Shown piece after piece: positions 36,480 through 49,400 of a DNA stretch of 64,000 bases. Location of the stretch: assembly GCA_003439945.1 (NCBI GenBank), contig QVRM01005629.1, forward strand, positions 274,501-338,500, in the 5' to 3' direction. This DNA is from Dermanyssus gallinae (Eukaryota > Arthropoda > Arachnida > Mesostigmata > Dermanyssidae). A program made the translations under genes and the position numbers. Positions within the stretch are counted from its first letter, which is position 1, and every line of letters starts with the position of its first letter. Below the pieces are notes generated by a model, which ran no database searches, was not told where the DNA came from, and saw only the letters and a program-made list of their open reading frames with translations.

Positions 36480-38399
36480 CATTTGATTCAAAGTTGCGCT
36501 TTGTTCAGCCGCGTGTATATATATATATATGGATAGATCGTAAAGTTGTTATACATATTTATAAAAAATATTTTTTGTTCTCTTCAAAAGACTTCCCGCC
36601 CGCTGCAACGCACTTGTGCCATCTTCTTCTCCACTCTCCGAAACATTTTTAAATGCGTCTCTCAGAATCGAGTTGTCCGTGTTTCGGGACATTGCTTATT
36701 GATTACTATAACTAGTTCGTAAGATTCTCACTACTTTAAAACATCTGATTTTTTTTAAGACAGAACTTAATGCAGATTACTTGTTATTCTTTTTCGGCTT
36801 TTTAAAAACCGAAGTTCGTTTTTACTTATTTGATATAAACGCAAACAACCAACGCCTCCGTGTAGCTGATTAATAACGCTTCTACGCAAATAAAAGAGGA
36901 CATTCTTGATGGTTTTACGTCAATTTGATATGTTTATACTCATACATGTGGTCATGTCTGTAAACACTGTAAAAACTTCGTGGTCCTTGAGTGACATAAC
37001 TTTAAAGGCACATGCTTGTATTAGACACGCGAGTGTTTGTATTATGTGGCGCATGGTACCGCGTGATGAGGCTCCAATTATTCTCGTAGAGCCGATCTAA
37101 ACGAGAAACATAGTTCGAAATGGTACTGCAAGCAATTATCCAGTAATTGGTTAGTACGAAAGTGCACTGATCGCCACCTGTACGTCGACCTTGGAACGGG
37201 TCGCAAATAATAAACACCCGGTCGCAGGTAATACACACAAGCCGCATAAAATTGCATAGACATGCACCCCCCTCCCCCGAACATAATTGACAATACTACG
37301 AATTGCAGCTAAGTCACTTTAAGGCTTTTTACTGGTCCTCGTTTGAGAGAAACAATGCAATACTTTTCATCTTTTACATAATGAACTTTGGTCCTTCTGT
37401 CGGGAAAAAATATTTATCTATATTAACATGTTTTAGTTCAGCACACGACTATATATAGTCGTGCGCTATAAGGTTTAAGACCGCTACTGAGCTCGTTTGT
37501 TTAAGGTAATTAAATACATGTAATTTTTCTGTGCTTTAAAAAAAATAAAAACAAATTATTAGTAAATGTCCGTATGAAAGGTTTTCAAAAATATGCATTA
37601 CTTCAGTTACAAAACGTATTAATAAACATCTTTACTGTAGAAACAGTCGAAATTGGCGGAGATTTTTTAGCTTCACTACAGGTCGTCTAGGAAGCGATAT
37701 CCCTCTTTCTGCTCTAGCAGATGGTTCGCAATTAATGGTTGTGTTGCTGCTGCTGCTGCACATCTATTAAGGGCCTGAGAGTCATTATCGACCGTTCGGC
37801 CCCGCGTGTTGTAGGCAAGTCGCTACCGGCCAAGTGCGATTTCTGAGAGTTCATTGAACTTGCCTCCACTATATTGAAGTTCATGCATGTGCACTTATAT
37901 TCCCCCCCTTCACGGCCCATACTTACAGCGCAGAATTCTTTATCGCTTAGGTTCATCCGGGTGAGTTCAGTTCAAGGACAACAAGTGTAAACAACGAGTC
38001 GCTCATTAGAGCGTCTCATCCAAACCTACTATTTGGATTACGATCTATTTCAGGAAACGATATGTAGCCAAATAAGACACTATCAATGAGCATCGCGATA
38101 TCGCTATCTATTCAAAGAAGAATGCTATAAATTGGGGTTTGTTAGTTTGACTTTAGGCTGCTAGTTTCCCGAACGACAAATTACAAATATATATGTATAT
38201 ATGTATAGGAGGACTTTGATTATCTCGCAATGGCACAGTTAATGTTCCTATGTCGAACAACAACACCAGTGTCACAAATTGTAGTCATTTCACTCTCACT
38301 CCCAAACACGACTTTTTAGAGACCATGTTCCATTAATTCCAAAAAATTGCTTTAACGAGCTTTACAATTTCTATAATCTATCTTCAAATATTTTGGTAA

Positions 38400-38481
<82 letters not shown>

Positions 38482-38810
38482 AGGCCATTTAAGCGCCTGT
38501 TGCTCGAATGCCCTTGAAATGCCCGTCGACCTCTTTTCCCCGCCGCCCCGTGGTGGCAACAAAATGCGCGTTTTCGAATATGCACGGTTGATGTCAGATG
38601 CCTGAAAGGCACGTTTCGAGTGACCTCGAATAATTCACTAAACCATAGCCGTTGTCGTTGTCATAGCTGTCCTGCCTGTTGGCCCAATCCTGCTGATGCC
38701 TATGCGAAGGCTGGAACACAACAGTCGCGTCGTCGTCATCATCATCAAGCAAAGCCCCACTACAAAACGCGGCTCACAGCAGACTAGCTTGGGCCTTGTA
38801 AGCACGCGCC
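36480..38810. other. Intronic stretch without recognised genes
   Basis: AT-rich unique sequence plus the (TA)n at 38404-38477. No frame showed a recognisable motif. Confidence 0.5.
38404..38477. repeat. (TA)n microsatellite, 74 bp
   Basis: Uninterrupted TA run; no recognisable element is adjacent. Confidence 0.95.
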
Positions 38811-38814
38811 ATCG

Positions 38815-39335
38815 TCACTGTTGTTCTTGTTGTTGTATTGTTATTGCTCATGTTGTTGTTGTTGCTGCTGCTGTTATTATTCTGTTATTATTGCTATTGT
38901 TTCATCTTGTTATTGTGGTTGTTGTTTTTGTTGCAGCCGCGGCTACTGCTTCTGTTGTTGTTGTTGTTGCTGCTGCTGTTGATGCGGATGGATGCTAATA
39001 TTGTTGTGAGTAGCGGAGATGATTCTGATGGTCGTGGTGACTACTATCACGATGATGATGATGATGATGCCGCTGTGTATCTGGCCCTGAGCCTAGACGT
39101 GCGCATTTCAACGAGGAGACGGCGGGTGAACAGCCTGATGGTTAGGGATGTCGGAGGGACGTGAAAGCGAGTGAATGAAGTCGAAGAGCCTGCACTCCGC
39201 CCAGTAGCTGAGGCGGCTACAGAGCTTAAAACAACATGACGACGACGGACTACAGGAACCGCAATAACAACAACAACGACGACAGTAACAACAAAAACAT
39301 CAACATCAACAACAACCACGACAGTAACAACAATA
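38815..39335 (+). repeat. Triplet-repeat region: (GTT/GCT)n, (GAT)n, (AAC)n
   Basis: 38815-38995 is dominated by GTT/GCT/ATT triplets on +, 39049-39070 by GAT, and 39258-39335 by AAC/GAC. The first and last blocks are near-complementary and could pair. Long ORFs here (poly-Leu/Val or poly-Asn) are composition artefacts. Confidence 0.8.
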
Positions 39336-40314
39336 GGTGGGTAACGTCACCATCGGCCACCATAGGACGTGTCCCATCAACTAAAACGCTGCCGCCGACC
39401 GAGCTTACAACGAGCAGGACTACTTCGGCCACTACCGTTGCGACCATCCTGCGGTTGCTAGCTGGGCAAGGCCCTGCAGGTAAACCTCCCTGGCCACTTG
39501 CCTTTTCGGCGAACAAAGGACGTTCGAAAAATCGCAGTTCTGGCTTCCGCGCACTTGAAAATTCTGATTCACACGGAATTTCATGATTTACTGAAAGAGC
39601 CGTTACGTCGAACTCTGAACAGATGCTAATCGTTGCCGACGGGCGTAATTCTTCTGCTTGAAGATTTGTTCTGCAAACACCTTAACAAGCTCTTAATTCA
39701 GCGTCATACAGAAGGTTGTTGTTATAATATAGGTAACACAGGTATATATCTCCCGTTATATATATTTATATACCGTTCGCCTGGGATTTGCCCAAATCTA
39801 TGGGTTTTATTTAGCAGTTGGCTGGATATATCCCATGCTGCTGTTGGACTCCCAAATTGAAGCAACGCACAGAACAATGCTGCACACTTCGCTGTCTAGA
39901 AGTGTTCGTCAGGCACCCGAAGGCCCCGGAAAGTGGAAAGGTATCACAAAGGCGGTTTGAACTGCTTTAGCCGATATACACATACGGGCAAACATGCGCC
40001 CGCCAAAGATCCTGTATATTTTTCTTGAGAACGTCTACCCATCCGACAGGTACGAAGAGCGAATTTAACACAGGCACGAGGGGATATTTGCGTCGGCTAA
40101 CACACGGTTAGTGACAAAATTGCCTAACAATGTGCTTGTTCAGGGAAACTCTTATTCGCCGAGTGGGTGAAGTAACGCACCCGGAGCCTGTGCTAGCTAG
40201 GCGAGAGAACTTTTTATTTCTGTCTAATTCGCGCGCTAGCCAGATGCTAATTAGTTCAACGGCCTTGGCACCATATGTCTCGGCATCATATTATTGGCTT
40301 TTCCTGTGAAGGAA

Positions 40315-40440
40315 TGTGGTAGCAGGACAATGTACAACCAGATCCAACAGTAATAGCTAGCCGGACCGGGGCTCGAACCTGCAATTTGTTGGTCTGTTAT
40401 TCATGGTTGCCATAATTACGCCCCGTTTCGAACAGTGCGT
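40315..40440 (-). mobile_element. SINE3-like tRNA-derived repeat
   Basis: The minus strand has a tRNA-like B-box GGTTCGAGCCCC followed by ttggatctggttgtacattg. The same tail with a degraded B-box (AGCCTGAGCCCC, ttggacttggttgtacattg) occurs at 21060-21180, so this is a dispersed family rather than a tRNA gene. Confidence 0.55.
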
Positions 40441-40462
40441 TAGCGGCCAAAGTCATATATCC

Positions 40463-40514
<52 letters not shown>
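40463..40514. repeat. (TA)n microsatellite, 52 bp
   Basis: Uninterrupted TA run about 20 bp beyond the SINE3-like repeat at 40315-40440. Confidence 0.95.
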
Positions 40515-40517
<3 letters not shown>

Positions 40518-40999
40518 ACAGTTTTAACATTATACGTATAACAATACAATTGCCAAGCATTATTTTTTGGTTATAAATTAGTATTCTCTGAGATGAATCG
40601 AGAGGTTTGCGTTTGTGTTGGAATTGCCTATGTCGTGGTGACGTTATTGGTGTACAGTCCCTATGGGCGACACTCTAATCGCGTCCTGCACGGTCTCGCA
40701 CACCCCGTCTCGTCGTGCCCTCGGCCCCAGCCGTGATCCCCTGCGGGAGAGAACTTGCATAAAGCGATGACGGCCGGATCGAACGTCACCTCCATCGCAA
40801 AGCCGTCGACAAGACCGACGACCACGGCAGCGACGGGAACGCCCGATCACGCACCACCGAGTGGAGCTTTCAGCGCTAAGGACGGCCGGTGAGAGAGCTA
40901 CGGGCTCTTTCCTCGGCAAGACGAACGATATCGACTTGGGTGGTTTGCGTGCGACCCTGTGATAAGTCCCCTACAATGCCGTATATATCTAAAAAAAAA

Positions 41000-41031
<32 letters not shown>

Positions 41032-41589
41032 CTCATCATTGCTACTGTTCGCTTATTTGCCGCTCACTCGCCAGTATGGTCTCGTCTAGATACATTTCCG
41101 TTCATTTCAGGGACGCTCTTTACGGTCGGCTGTACTGCATACTGCATGTCTATTTGCGGGTTTGTATTGTGTATATACACGTCCTAGCAACGCAAACGTT
41201 ATGAAGCCGAATGCTGCATGTATAAGGAGCGTTTATACAGAAAATAATACGTGGGTATTAATAACTACCACAGCGTTGTTAGAGACGAGAACAGCAAGAA
41301 CGAATTCATAACGATGGCAGCAATCGCCGCAATACTAGCAAATAGTTTGTAGGACAATACAACATTGTTCGAACAACCGGCGTACAGATAACAAGGACGA
41401 CGTCAACTACAACAACACAGCTGGAAGCAATGTAGATCAATAATAATATTTTTTAAACAAATGCTAATGTACCTTTATCATAATTACTAATATATTATTA
41501 TTGTTTTTATTATTATTCATTCATGCAAGTTTCGTTGCGAGCACACTGGCGCAAATTTCACTGTATGACGTTAACCTCGTGACGTTTTA

Positions 41590-42315
41590 AGTTAAAAGCG
41601 CATCTAAGATGATTTCCTGTCTACCCAAAGGTATTCGCGATAACGTGTGCTTTGGAGCTTGCAACTCTGACCAATGAGGTCTGCTTAATAGCAAGCAGAG
41701 ATTCAGATAAATACTACTGCATTTCCCAACTGCAGTATTAAGCATACCATCTCCGAAGGAGCGCGGCCGAACTCTCACATCGGTACTGCGCAAGAATCTT
41801 AACCGATTCCAGGCGGAAAATGGTCCTGAAACTAACCCATATGTTTCAACATTACTTAGTCGGCAAGAAAGTTTGTCGCACAACAACACTGCGATGGTTA
41901 GTGTAGTGCAGGGGAAACTCGCTCCTTTGCAGCAAGGGTTTCTTTAGTAACCGACACAGTAGGGTCGCTCTCTGCCAAAACGAGGCTGGCACTCCTGGAC
42001 AAACATCCGCCAAGTCCACCTGACTTATCCTTTTCCCCGCCTCCCGTATCTGCCGGAGAGACCCATGAGATCACCGTGTCTGCGAAAGATGTCATCAACG
42101 CCATCCGGAGCTTTCCCAACACCTCAGGCGGCGGCCCTGATGGCCTTCAGTCGCGTCATCTAAAGGGCCATAACGGCAGAGACGGCGATAAGGTGCTTGA
42201 CAAGCTAGACTTCAAAAACGTCTTTAACACGCACACACGAGACTACCTGCTTAAGGCTGTGCGATCTTACCTTCCCCGACCTTATTTGCTGATATACCGG
42301 ATGTACAGGCTTCCA
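41590..42315 (+). pseudogene. Class B copy 5, internal RT fragment
   Basis: Reading + strand, NGPETNPYVSTLLSRQESL (about 41818) is followed by LALLDKHPPSPPDLSF, then KDVINAIRSFPNTSGGGPDG and LQSRHLKG, matching the region just before the fingers of copy 1. It jumps directly to VLDKLDFKNVFNTHTRDYLLKAVRS. About 80 residues between the HLKD and LDF motifs are deleted. Similarity stops near YRMYRLPSTLIW. Several stop codons are present. Confidence 0.75.
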
Positions 42316-42439
42316 AGCACGTTAATTTGGCATTATGTCTTAATCAGTCTTTGCGAGTTTTGAAAGCCGTCGAATTCCTTGCCGGCCGAATTCCTTGGCA
42401 AACGCCCTTTGAACGTACTACTTTCTGTATGTACTACCC

Positions 42440-42510
42440 AGCAATCTGCCATGGTCGGACATTAAGAAACACGGGGAGCACAGATATTTCATGAAAAGAG
42501 AAAATATATT
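42440..42510 (+). mobile_element. SINE1 body relic
   Basis: The stretch ccatggtcggacattaagaa followed by acacggggagcacagatatt matches the SINE1 body (accatgatctaaaaacacgg, gaagcacagatgtctcaat). The head is not recognisable. It lies just right of class B copy 5. Confidence 0.45.
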
Positions 42511-42945
42511 AATGAAGCTGCCATGCGTCTTCACTATTATAGTATCCCTCTTCTACAGTTAATCTTCCCATAAGGCTTCTCTAACGCATTTGTGCCAACG
42601 ATGAATCGATCTCGTGATACCACAAAGACTTGTAGCATTGTCCCTTTATGCAGTTACCGATCGGATGCAAGGATTGGGACATCCCTGGTTTTTAGTGGGT
42701 TGAAGCCCACACTACCGACCCACACTTGCAGTCGAGTTCCTTGCGTTGTTGTCCGCATGTGTGTACCGCATGTTCCAGTTGTTCCTTCAAAAATGCTTCA
42801 GATGATAGATAGCTCATCCCCCTGTATACGCAGGCTCTTTTGTATCTGCGTGTGTCTGATGTGTCCACTTGGATCTCCGCAGTTCATACAGAGCATCCTC
42901 GGTCAGTAGCCACAAAATCCTGATAAGTTCTCACTACTCGTAATA

Positions 42946-43909
42946 TTAGGTTGTTCCATAAGTCCGTTCCGAAAATTGCGTGGGCCGCACTGCGCAGACG
43001 AGAACTGTTGAGAGAGGGTTGTTTGTTTACATGACGGTAGGATCAGACCTGTGCTGTATTACATCGTGAAATTCGTTTGAATTTGTAACTCACGCGAACT
43101 GTAACGCTCGAGTGAAGATGACAGAATAACGTGTGCATTTTCGGCATTTCATGCTATTTGATTTCTGAAAAGGAAAGAATGCAACCCAAGTCAGAAGGCA
43201 GTAACATATAGGACAGTTCAGAAGTTCGAGTTAGGAACGGCGATTTCGACGTTAACGCTAGAGACTGGCCCGGCCATGTGACAGTGTACACGGCCGCAAT
43301 AACAAGAGTAGTCGAGCCAAACCCACACCTCTCGCTGCGCGAGATCATGGCCGTTGCCGACGTACCACAGTTAACATCCGTTTAAAGGCATCTCCATGCA
43401 CAGGGATTCGTCAGCAAGTTAGATGTATGCGGCCACACGCGTTCAGGAATCGCCAACTGGAGAAGCGGGTGCTAGAATGCGATTAGCTCTTAAAAAAGAA
43501 CAAGGTTTGCCCCTTTCTCTGCACTATGGTGACATGAGATGAGAAGTCGATACTCAATAAGAACGTTAACCGCAAACACCTTCAAGTGTTAACGGAATTT
43601 GGATGGGATATTTTGCCACATCCTGCGTATGGTCCTGGCCGTGCTCCATCGGATTATCATTGGTCCCTTATAAATTCCTTTAATGGCAAGAATTCGATTC
43701 TTTGGAAGGTGTTAAAACGCATATAGGCTGTTAATTCGGAAGCCAGGACGCCACCTTCGGGTGGGACGGAATCATGAGCTTACCTGAACGTTGGGCTAAG
43801 GTAGTTGAACAAAGTGGGTAAAACAGCATTCAATAAAGACTTTCCGTTGTCTCGACATGTGTCTTCAGAAATGGGTGAACAATCGGAACAGACTTATGAA
43901 TCAACCCAA
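42946..43909 (+). mobile_element. Decayed mariner with both TIRs (deleted catalytic core)
   Basis: The left TIR begins TTAGGTTGTTCCATAAGTCC and the right TIR (reverse complement) TTGGGTTGATTCATAAGTCT, flanked by TA at 42944-42945 and 43910-43911. The + strand retains RVHFRHFMLFDF (43130), VEPNPHLSLREIMAVADVP (43311) and, near the end, FGWDILPHPAYGPGRAPSDYHW. The 964-bp length and a missing GDE block indicate an internal deletion. The TIR differs from the one at 58354, so this is a different mariner lineage. Confidence 0.85.
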
Positions 43910-44203
43910 TATGTTTAAGCCAAGATAGCGAACAAGTTCAAGCCTTTCAATCCCATCGCACGTGCATAAATGTAAAAATTAACGCTATAAACACAGGTAG
44001 CGAATATACAACTGTGAACAGCAACATCACCTAAAAACAGCGGAGGCGCTCGCAGCAATACGAATGCCAGGTCCGCAGGAACTAGGGCAGTGCGCAGACA
44101 GCGCGATGTAGCAGTATTGAGTAGAAAAAAACATTTGTCATTGTTCGAGATTGGGCCGTTACGAGAGCCGCAGCGAGACATACTGGCTGACATTAGGACG
44201 TAC

Positions 44204-44395
44204 CTTAGTGTTAGAGGTGCGCTCCGTTCCAGCTAGATCGACCATGAACATCTTGCCGAAGCGGTTACTGCCTCCACTGCCGAGCGTCTGCTTAAGAGTG
44301 ACTTTAAGCAGTGCATGTGACCGGCTACTCGTCTCGTTAACAGCTGTCGCTTCGACCGTTCGTCGCTTGTTGCCTCGCTGAAGAAGCCGTAGGAC
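44204..44395 (-). CDS. Kinesin exon: switch I and switch II
   Basis: This exon encodes 64 residues ([12 protein letters not shown] to ERTSNTK). It contains switch I as NETSSRSH and switch II/Walker B as VDLAGTERT, where DLAGSE is the usual form and T for S is conservative. The loop between them, [18 protein letters not shown], is short compared with some kinesin-8 proteins. It is 192 bases and phase 0 at both ends; acceptor ggcaacag, donor AAG|gtacgt. Its donor opens the 39.9-kb intron, so the motor is interrupted right after switch II. Confidence 0.95.
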
Positions 44396-44439
44396 CTGTT
44401 GCCCATAAACCCATAAGTACATCATACACACCCACGCAC

Positions 44440-44542
<103 letters not shown>

Positions 44543-44902
44543 CGTACCAATAAGCAATGTTTCCGATATTACGACGCTTTCACCCAATGGTTTCATTTCC
44601 AAGACAATCGCGTGACCCCTATGTTAGTTTAGATGATTTGCGTTAAAGCTGACTACTATGCCTAATCATGATGGCTAAGAGGATACTATTTGTGCAAACG
44701 AATGAGCGAACTTAAGCATCATTTCTTATTAAACGTTTTAGACTTCAACAAACTTCAATGGCATTGCTTACCAGCCTTAAAATTTATCAAGATTTTCTAA
44801 AACAAAGCCATAAAATAATCGAAATGAGAACTGGTGTTTATCGCTCTAGCAGTGTAGGCACAAGCACGAATGACCCCAGCAAAGGTTACTTCAGATACTA
44901 AC

Positions 44903-45028
44903 CTCCTTGGAGCTCATGCACTGGACCTCGGTTAACCCCACCGCGTAGTAGCCATCATTTGGGTCCTCTCGAAGTTCAAGGCTGTCATTCGAATTGCTTA
45001 ATAGGTCTCGAATGTTTTCGTTATAGAT
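44903..45028 (-). CDS. Kinesin exon: IYNE...DLL segment
   Basis: This exon encodes 42 residues beginning IYNENIRDLLSN and ending CMSSKE. IYNE and DLL are hallmark motor-domain motifs, followed by LELREDPNDGYYAVGLTEV, where most kinesins read L.(I/L)REDxxxGxxVxGLTE. It is 126 bases and phase 0 at both ends; acceptor atgtttcag, donor GAG|gttagt. It was found by reading the minus strand from the previous exon's YLE, and it is confirmed because the reading frame and the motif order continue exactly. Confidence 0.94.
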
Positions 45029-45616
45029 CTGAAACATGGTCACAAAACGTAACACGTCACGGCGACGCCAGAAACGTAGACCCTTGTTATGACAATGTCA
45101 TTACCTTTCTGCCAGAATGCACTGTATCGCGGTAGTGAGCGCTACATAGATTGTACGTATAGGAGCCAAAACCCACATAATTGCTAACAAAATAGTAAAA
45201 TCTCCCCGTTTTTATAGTCTATGAACATATACTAACTCATAATCTATACTGATGTATCGTCTAAACATTTTGTCTAAGTGAATCGTTTTAAGTTCGTTTG
45301 CCGATTATTGATGATCCGTTTTTTGGACGAAAATGTTCGGAGATTTTGTTGAAATGGCAATCAATATGCTTGCTAGAGTGAAATATGCAGTTTCTTTGCA
45401 TTGAATATTTAGAGTCTGCTTTTATTTCTGCCAGCTCTTAAACACTGCTTCACCATTTCGACAATCAATCTAAATAAAAGATAATCCAGGCACATAAACG
45501 ACTAGGTAAGCGATGAGGTAGTGGGTGTGGTACCAACAGCACCCCTGCTGTGTATTAGAAATGAAGAAGGCGCAAGACCAAAGCTATGTCTCGTTAGCCT
45601 CGAGTAGTATTATTAC

Positions 45617-45829
45617 CTCGAGGTAGGAGAGGTAGATGCTGATGTCCTGTGACTGGTTGCCGTGGCTGTCGAACAGGTCGTCGAACGTTCGCACCATGAT
45701 GCCGGGACTCTTCTCGTTACCGACCATTGTGTACGTCTTTCCAGTGCCGGTCGCACCGTAGGCGAACACGCAACTATTGTACCCATCAAGCACGTTCTCC
45801 ACCAACGGCTTCACTGCTTTACTGTACAC
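45617..45829 (-). CDS. Kinesin exon: P-loop (Walker A)
   Basis: This exon encodes 71 residues, from VYSKAVKPLVENVLDGYN to YLSYLE. It carries the nucleotide-binding P-loop as AYGATGTGKTYTMVG, including the invariant GKT, so ATP binding looks intact. Downstream it has the PGIMVRTFDDLF segment typical of kinesin-8/KIF19-like motors. It is 213 bases and phase 0 at both ends; the acceptor is ttcacag and the donor GAG|gtaata. The exon ends at SYLE, the usual break before IYNE. Some gene finders could start it at an internal GTG read as Met, but that GTG codes valine after splicing. Confidence 0.95.
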
Positions 45830-46472
45830 CTGTGAACCAGCAAACCGCCGTAAATATCAGTTCCGACGCAGGTCGGATTTGTTTTGCTTTTTTTTCTCTT
45901 TGTTATTATCGACCGATGGAACACCTAACAACCAAATAGGTATCGATCTACGACGGCCTGATCTTGTCAGAGACATGTTAATAATAAAGCACAAAATAGA
46001 ACAATCGTAAGGACCTAGCTATTAATCAAATGACTACGTTGCTCGCGGAAAAATGTCACAAGTTCGAGCTGCAGCTTGCATCCAATTTTTTGGAAGCCAA
46101 ATAAAATATATTTAGGTAGACCAAGCTTAGACCTCAACAGCGAGTATGCGCAACGTCGTGAATGCAGCTTGTTCCACAGTCTCACTGACCTAATCACGGC
46201 TGACCCGGATTCATGGAAAGTACAGTAAATTTGCCTACAATAGCTTCTTTCATATGCTTTGAGTAGCAGCCTTAAAAGGCTGTTTATTAAGTAAGTCGTC
46301 TTACTTATTACGTACACTAGGTGGGATACCGGAGACGGAGATGATGTCCGGTCGATAATGTCTCCAGGTGTTTATATTTAGTTTTTCATTTTAACTAATG
46401 CGATACATTGAGTTAAATATTTAGACGCTAACATCTGTTCCTCTATCAGCCAGGGGAACAGGGGCGAATAGT

Positions 46473-49400
46473 TATATTATTTATTTATTTTATCAACACC
46501 CAGGCTGGGTAAGTGTGCATATGTTACATCAGTGTTTTGACACAACCATCCATCTAGCGTTTCTCTAATTCTGCTATGGACCGAACCGCCGGACATACCA
46601 CGGCGTGGTAGCTGTTCCATTTGTTCCAGCATTGTTTGCATCGACGTTCATCCTGTGATTTATGGAAACCCTCCACGTTGCACAGAATGTGACGATTTCC
46701 GTGGACTGCAAAGGCCGTAGTTAGATGCAAATTTTTCACCCCGCTAGCCCTTCACCCAGTGCTCCTCATTGCTGCTGTCCCACAAATGCCTATGTCTACC
46801 TCACCAAATTTGGTTTGCCAGTTCCTTATATAAACGTCACGACGTGAACCACCCTATTTTTGCACGTATTCGAAAGCGCAAAAACCCTCTTTAGAAAGAA
46901 AAACATTACCTTATCGATTAAGCGCAGCTCGTCCACTTAAACCTTATCCTATATTAGTGAAATGCCATGTGTGGTGATAGGTGCTATCGGTATCCAGAAA
47001 AGAGCGACCGCTGCATGGACGGAAAGAATATGTGGGCATTTAATTGCAGTTACGATGGTGGCCCACCTGACCCTCTCCTGGATGTGTTATCAAAAGCTGC
47101 TGCCCCTTGTTGATAACGTGAGCCCTAGGTATGTGAAATTGTTTACAAATGTTAACTACTTTCCCCCGATTTAAAGAACGTCACCCCTGGCCAGATGGCC
47201 GCTCCTCTGAAATTTCGTGGCTACTGTCTTTTCCCAATTAATCTTTAAGTCCTTTTCATGTATGAACGTATTTAGTCGATCCATGGCTTGTTTCACTCTA
47301 AAAAGACTGCAGCTAAAAATTACCACATCATGTGCGTATAGTATAGTATCCGTTCTGGCAGTCCACCCAGAAGTACGAAAAACAGCAGTGGACGCAGTCC
47401 ATCGCCCGGCGGGATACTTGTGGTTTGAGTCACCTCCCCCGCAGTGCCGATCCCGATGTCAATCGGCATCGTGTTTTATTTTAAGATGCTGATGAGCAAG
47501 CTCCCGCACTGCTTCCGGCACTCTCATTTTAGCCAGCTCTTTAGCTATCTTATTCCTTGGTGCTATGCCAAACGCCGTATTTAAATCTACGAACACAGTA
47601 TATAGTCAACTCTTCGGCCTGGACAGTGTTTCCCAGATTGCTCCGAGCAGCCTCTTAATTGCTGAGTGAGTTGCCCTTGCATTCCTATATTCGTGCTGTT
47701 CTGTTGGTTCCAAGAAAGACCCCAATTTCCTCGCTATTATTCCTGAGAATATATTGTACGGGCAATTTTTTATTGCTATTCCCCTTCAAGTTTCTGGTTC
47801 CGTTTCTACATCCTTTCCTCTAAGAATGACTATTAAGGTTGCTTCCCTTCAGACCTGTCGAATTTCCTCAGTGTTTAAGCATTTATTGAATAGAGCTTGC
47901 CAGCATGGAGCGAGAACTAGGGTATCATTCATGTGTTCATTCCTTATCAAATCCTTTCCGTGCGTGTTTGCCTGTGATGCTCTGCCGATTGTTTCCATCA
48001 CTTTTCTGAGGATGATTGTCCCTATTATTCAAACCCTAGCGTCTGACCTCAGGAACCTTCATATTCTAGCAGCGCTTTCAGAGTTGTAGCCGACCCGGCC
48101 AATATTCTCCCGAAATGGTCGACTAGCCTGCAACTAGCGTCTCTACTGAGCATTGCCTCCTTCCCTTCCAACTCAGCCATGTAAGTGGCCGTCCTTCAGC
48201 CTCCCTTATTGCTGACCACTTTTTTGTTCCCAGTACTTTTGCTTTTCTTCTTTATACGATGTCTTAACCAATCATTAAAATAATTGTAATAGAATATTGC
48301 CGTTCAGCCTCCTTCCTAAGCCTTTCCTCCTCCCTTGCTCTTGAATATACCCCTTAATTTTTACCCAAATGCCCATCGACATCTGCTGTCTGAGTCTCGC
48401 ACTTTCCTGTAAAAGATTGTTCTCCCCTGCAAATGTTATGTCTCTTCTACCCATATATGTTGCAAATAGGTCAATAACTGACGAACCGGAGTGGCATTCA
48501 TATGTGAACACATTCGCCCTGTTGACTACTCAGCAGCCGACCTTATTCAGTAAGTCTAGCAAGACTACCGTTCTTTCCGAATCAGTTCTCTCTAATATCG
48601 CAAGTCCCCTCCTATAATCATTGGAGCCATCCTCGGTAACGCTTCTATCCCTAACAAGAGGCGCTCAATCATCGCTTCTGTTGACTCCGTCCCCGCCGGT
48701 TGCACATACCTGGCCACAATTTTTAGTTAAGATGACGTGACTGCGATTAAATTTTCTGCTATCATTTTCTCGCACATTTGTCCCACCAGTGGTCTAACGA
48801 AAATGGTTACTACCCCGCTTGGCCTACCCGGACCCTCTCTACATGACGCCAGCGCTTAGTACCCATATAATCCCCGTAAATCGAACTGCACTCGCGCCCA
48901 GGCGTTTATCAAAATGAGAATGTCTACTTTTTTAAATACGTCGTCCCCGAGCAGTTCAAGCACCCCTCCCCTTGAAGTCCCACATTACTATCTGGATATA
49001 CGCATCTACTATTGCATCTTGCTGGATTTTCTGCCTCTTGTACGCAAGAGGCCTGTTCATTGTTATCTTTAGATAATCAGGTCGACTCGGAATATTAATA
49101 AAATATCCTTGCACGATCTGCGCTTCTGTCCTGTCGTGTAGGATTGATGTAATCAGGGTCATTGGCCATGGGCTGCAGCATAGGCGAAGTAGCTAACTGG
49201 GCACCCATCAGTCCTCCCAGAATGCTCAGGATAACTTCCTGAATGGTCCTAGCCACCGTTTGCGCGACGATATCTTTTTACGTCGGCATAATCGTTGAAA
49301 TCACCTGTTGCACTTGGTTTTTTGTCGCCTCGTTGATCTTGATCCCATTTTCTACACGGAGAAACAAGTGCGCCTTGAGAACTTATCAGATGCCCGTATA

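Larger units (their letters stand above)
39340..41585. other. Intronic stretch without recognised genes
   Basis: It contains the SINE3-like repeat (40315-40440), a (TA)n (40463-40514) and an isolated GC-rich island at 40640-40940 that is coding-like in composition but has no recognisable domain. A (TA)n-(GA)n compound repeat lies at 41000-41030. Confidence 0.5.

Noticed and set aside
38696..39586. ORFs of about 90-116 codons rich in Leu/Val or Asn/Thr
   Set aside because: They are products of triplet repeats, with no domain and equivalent ORFs on both strands.
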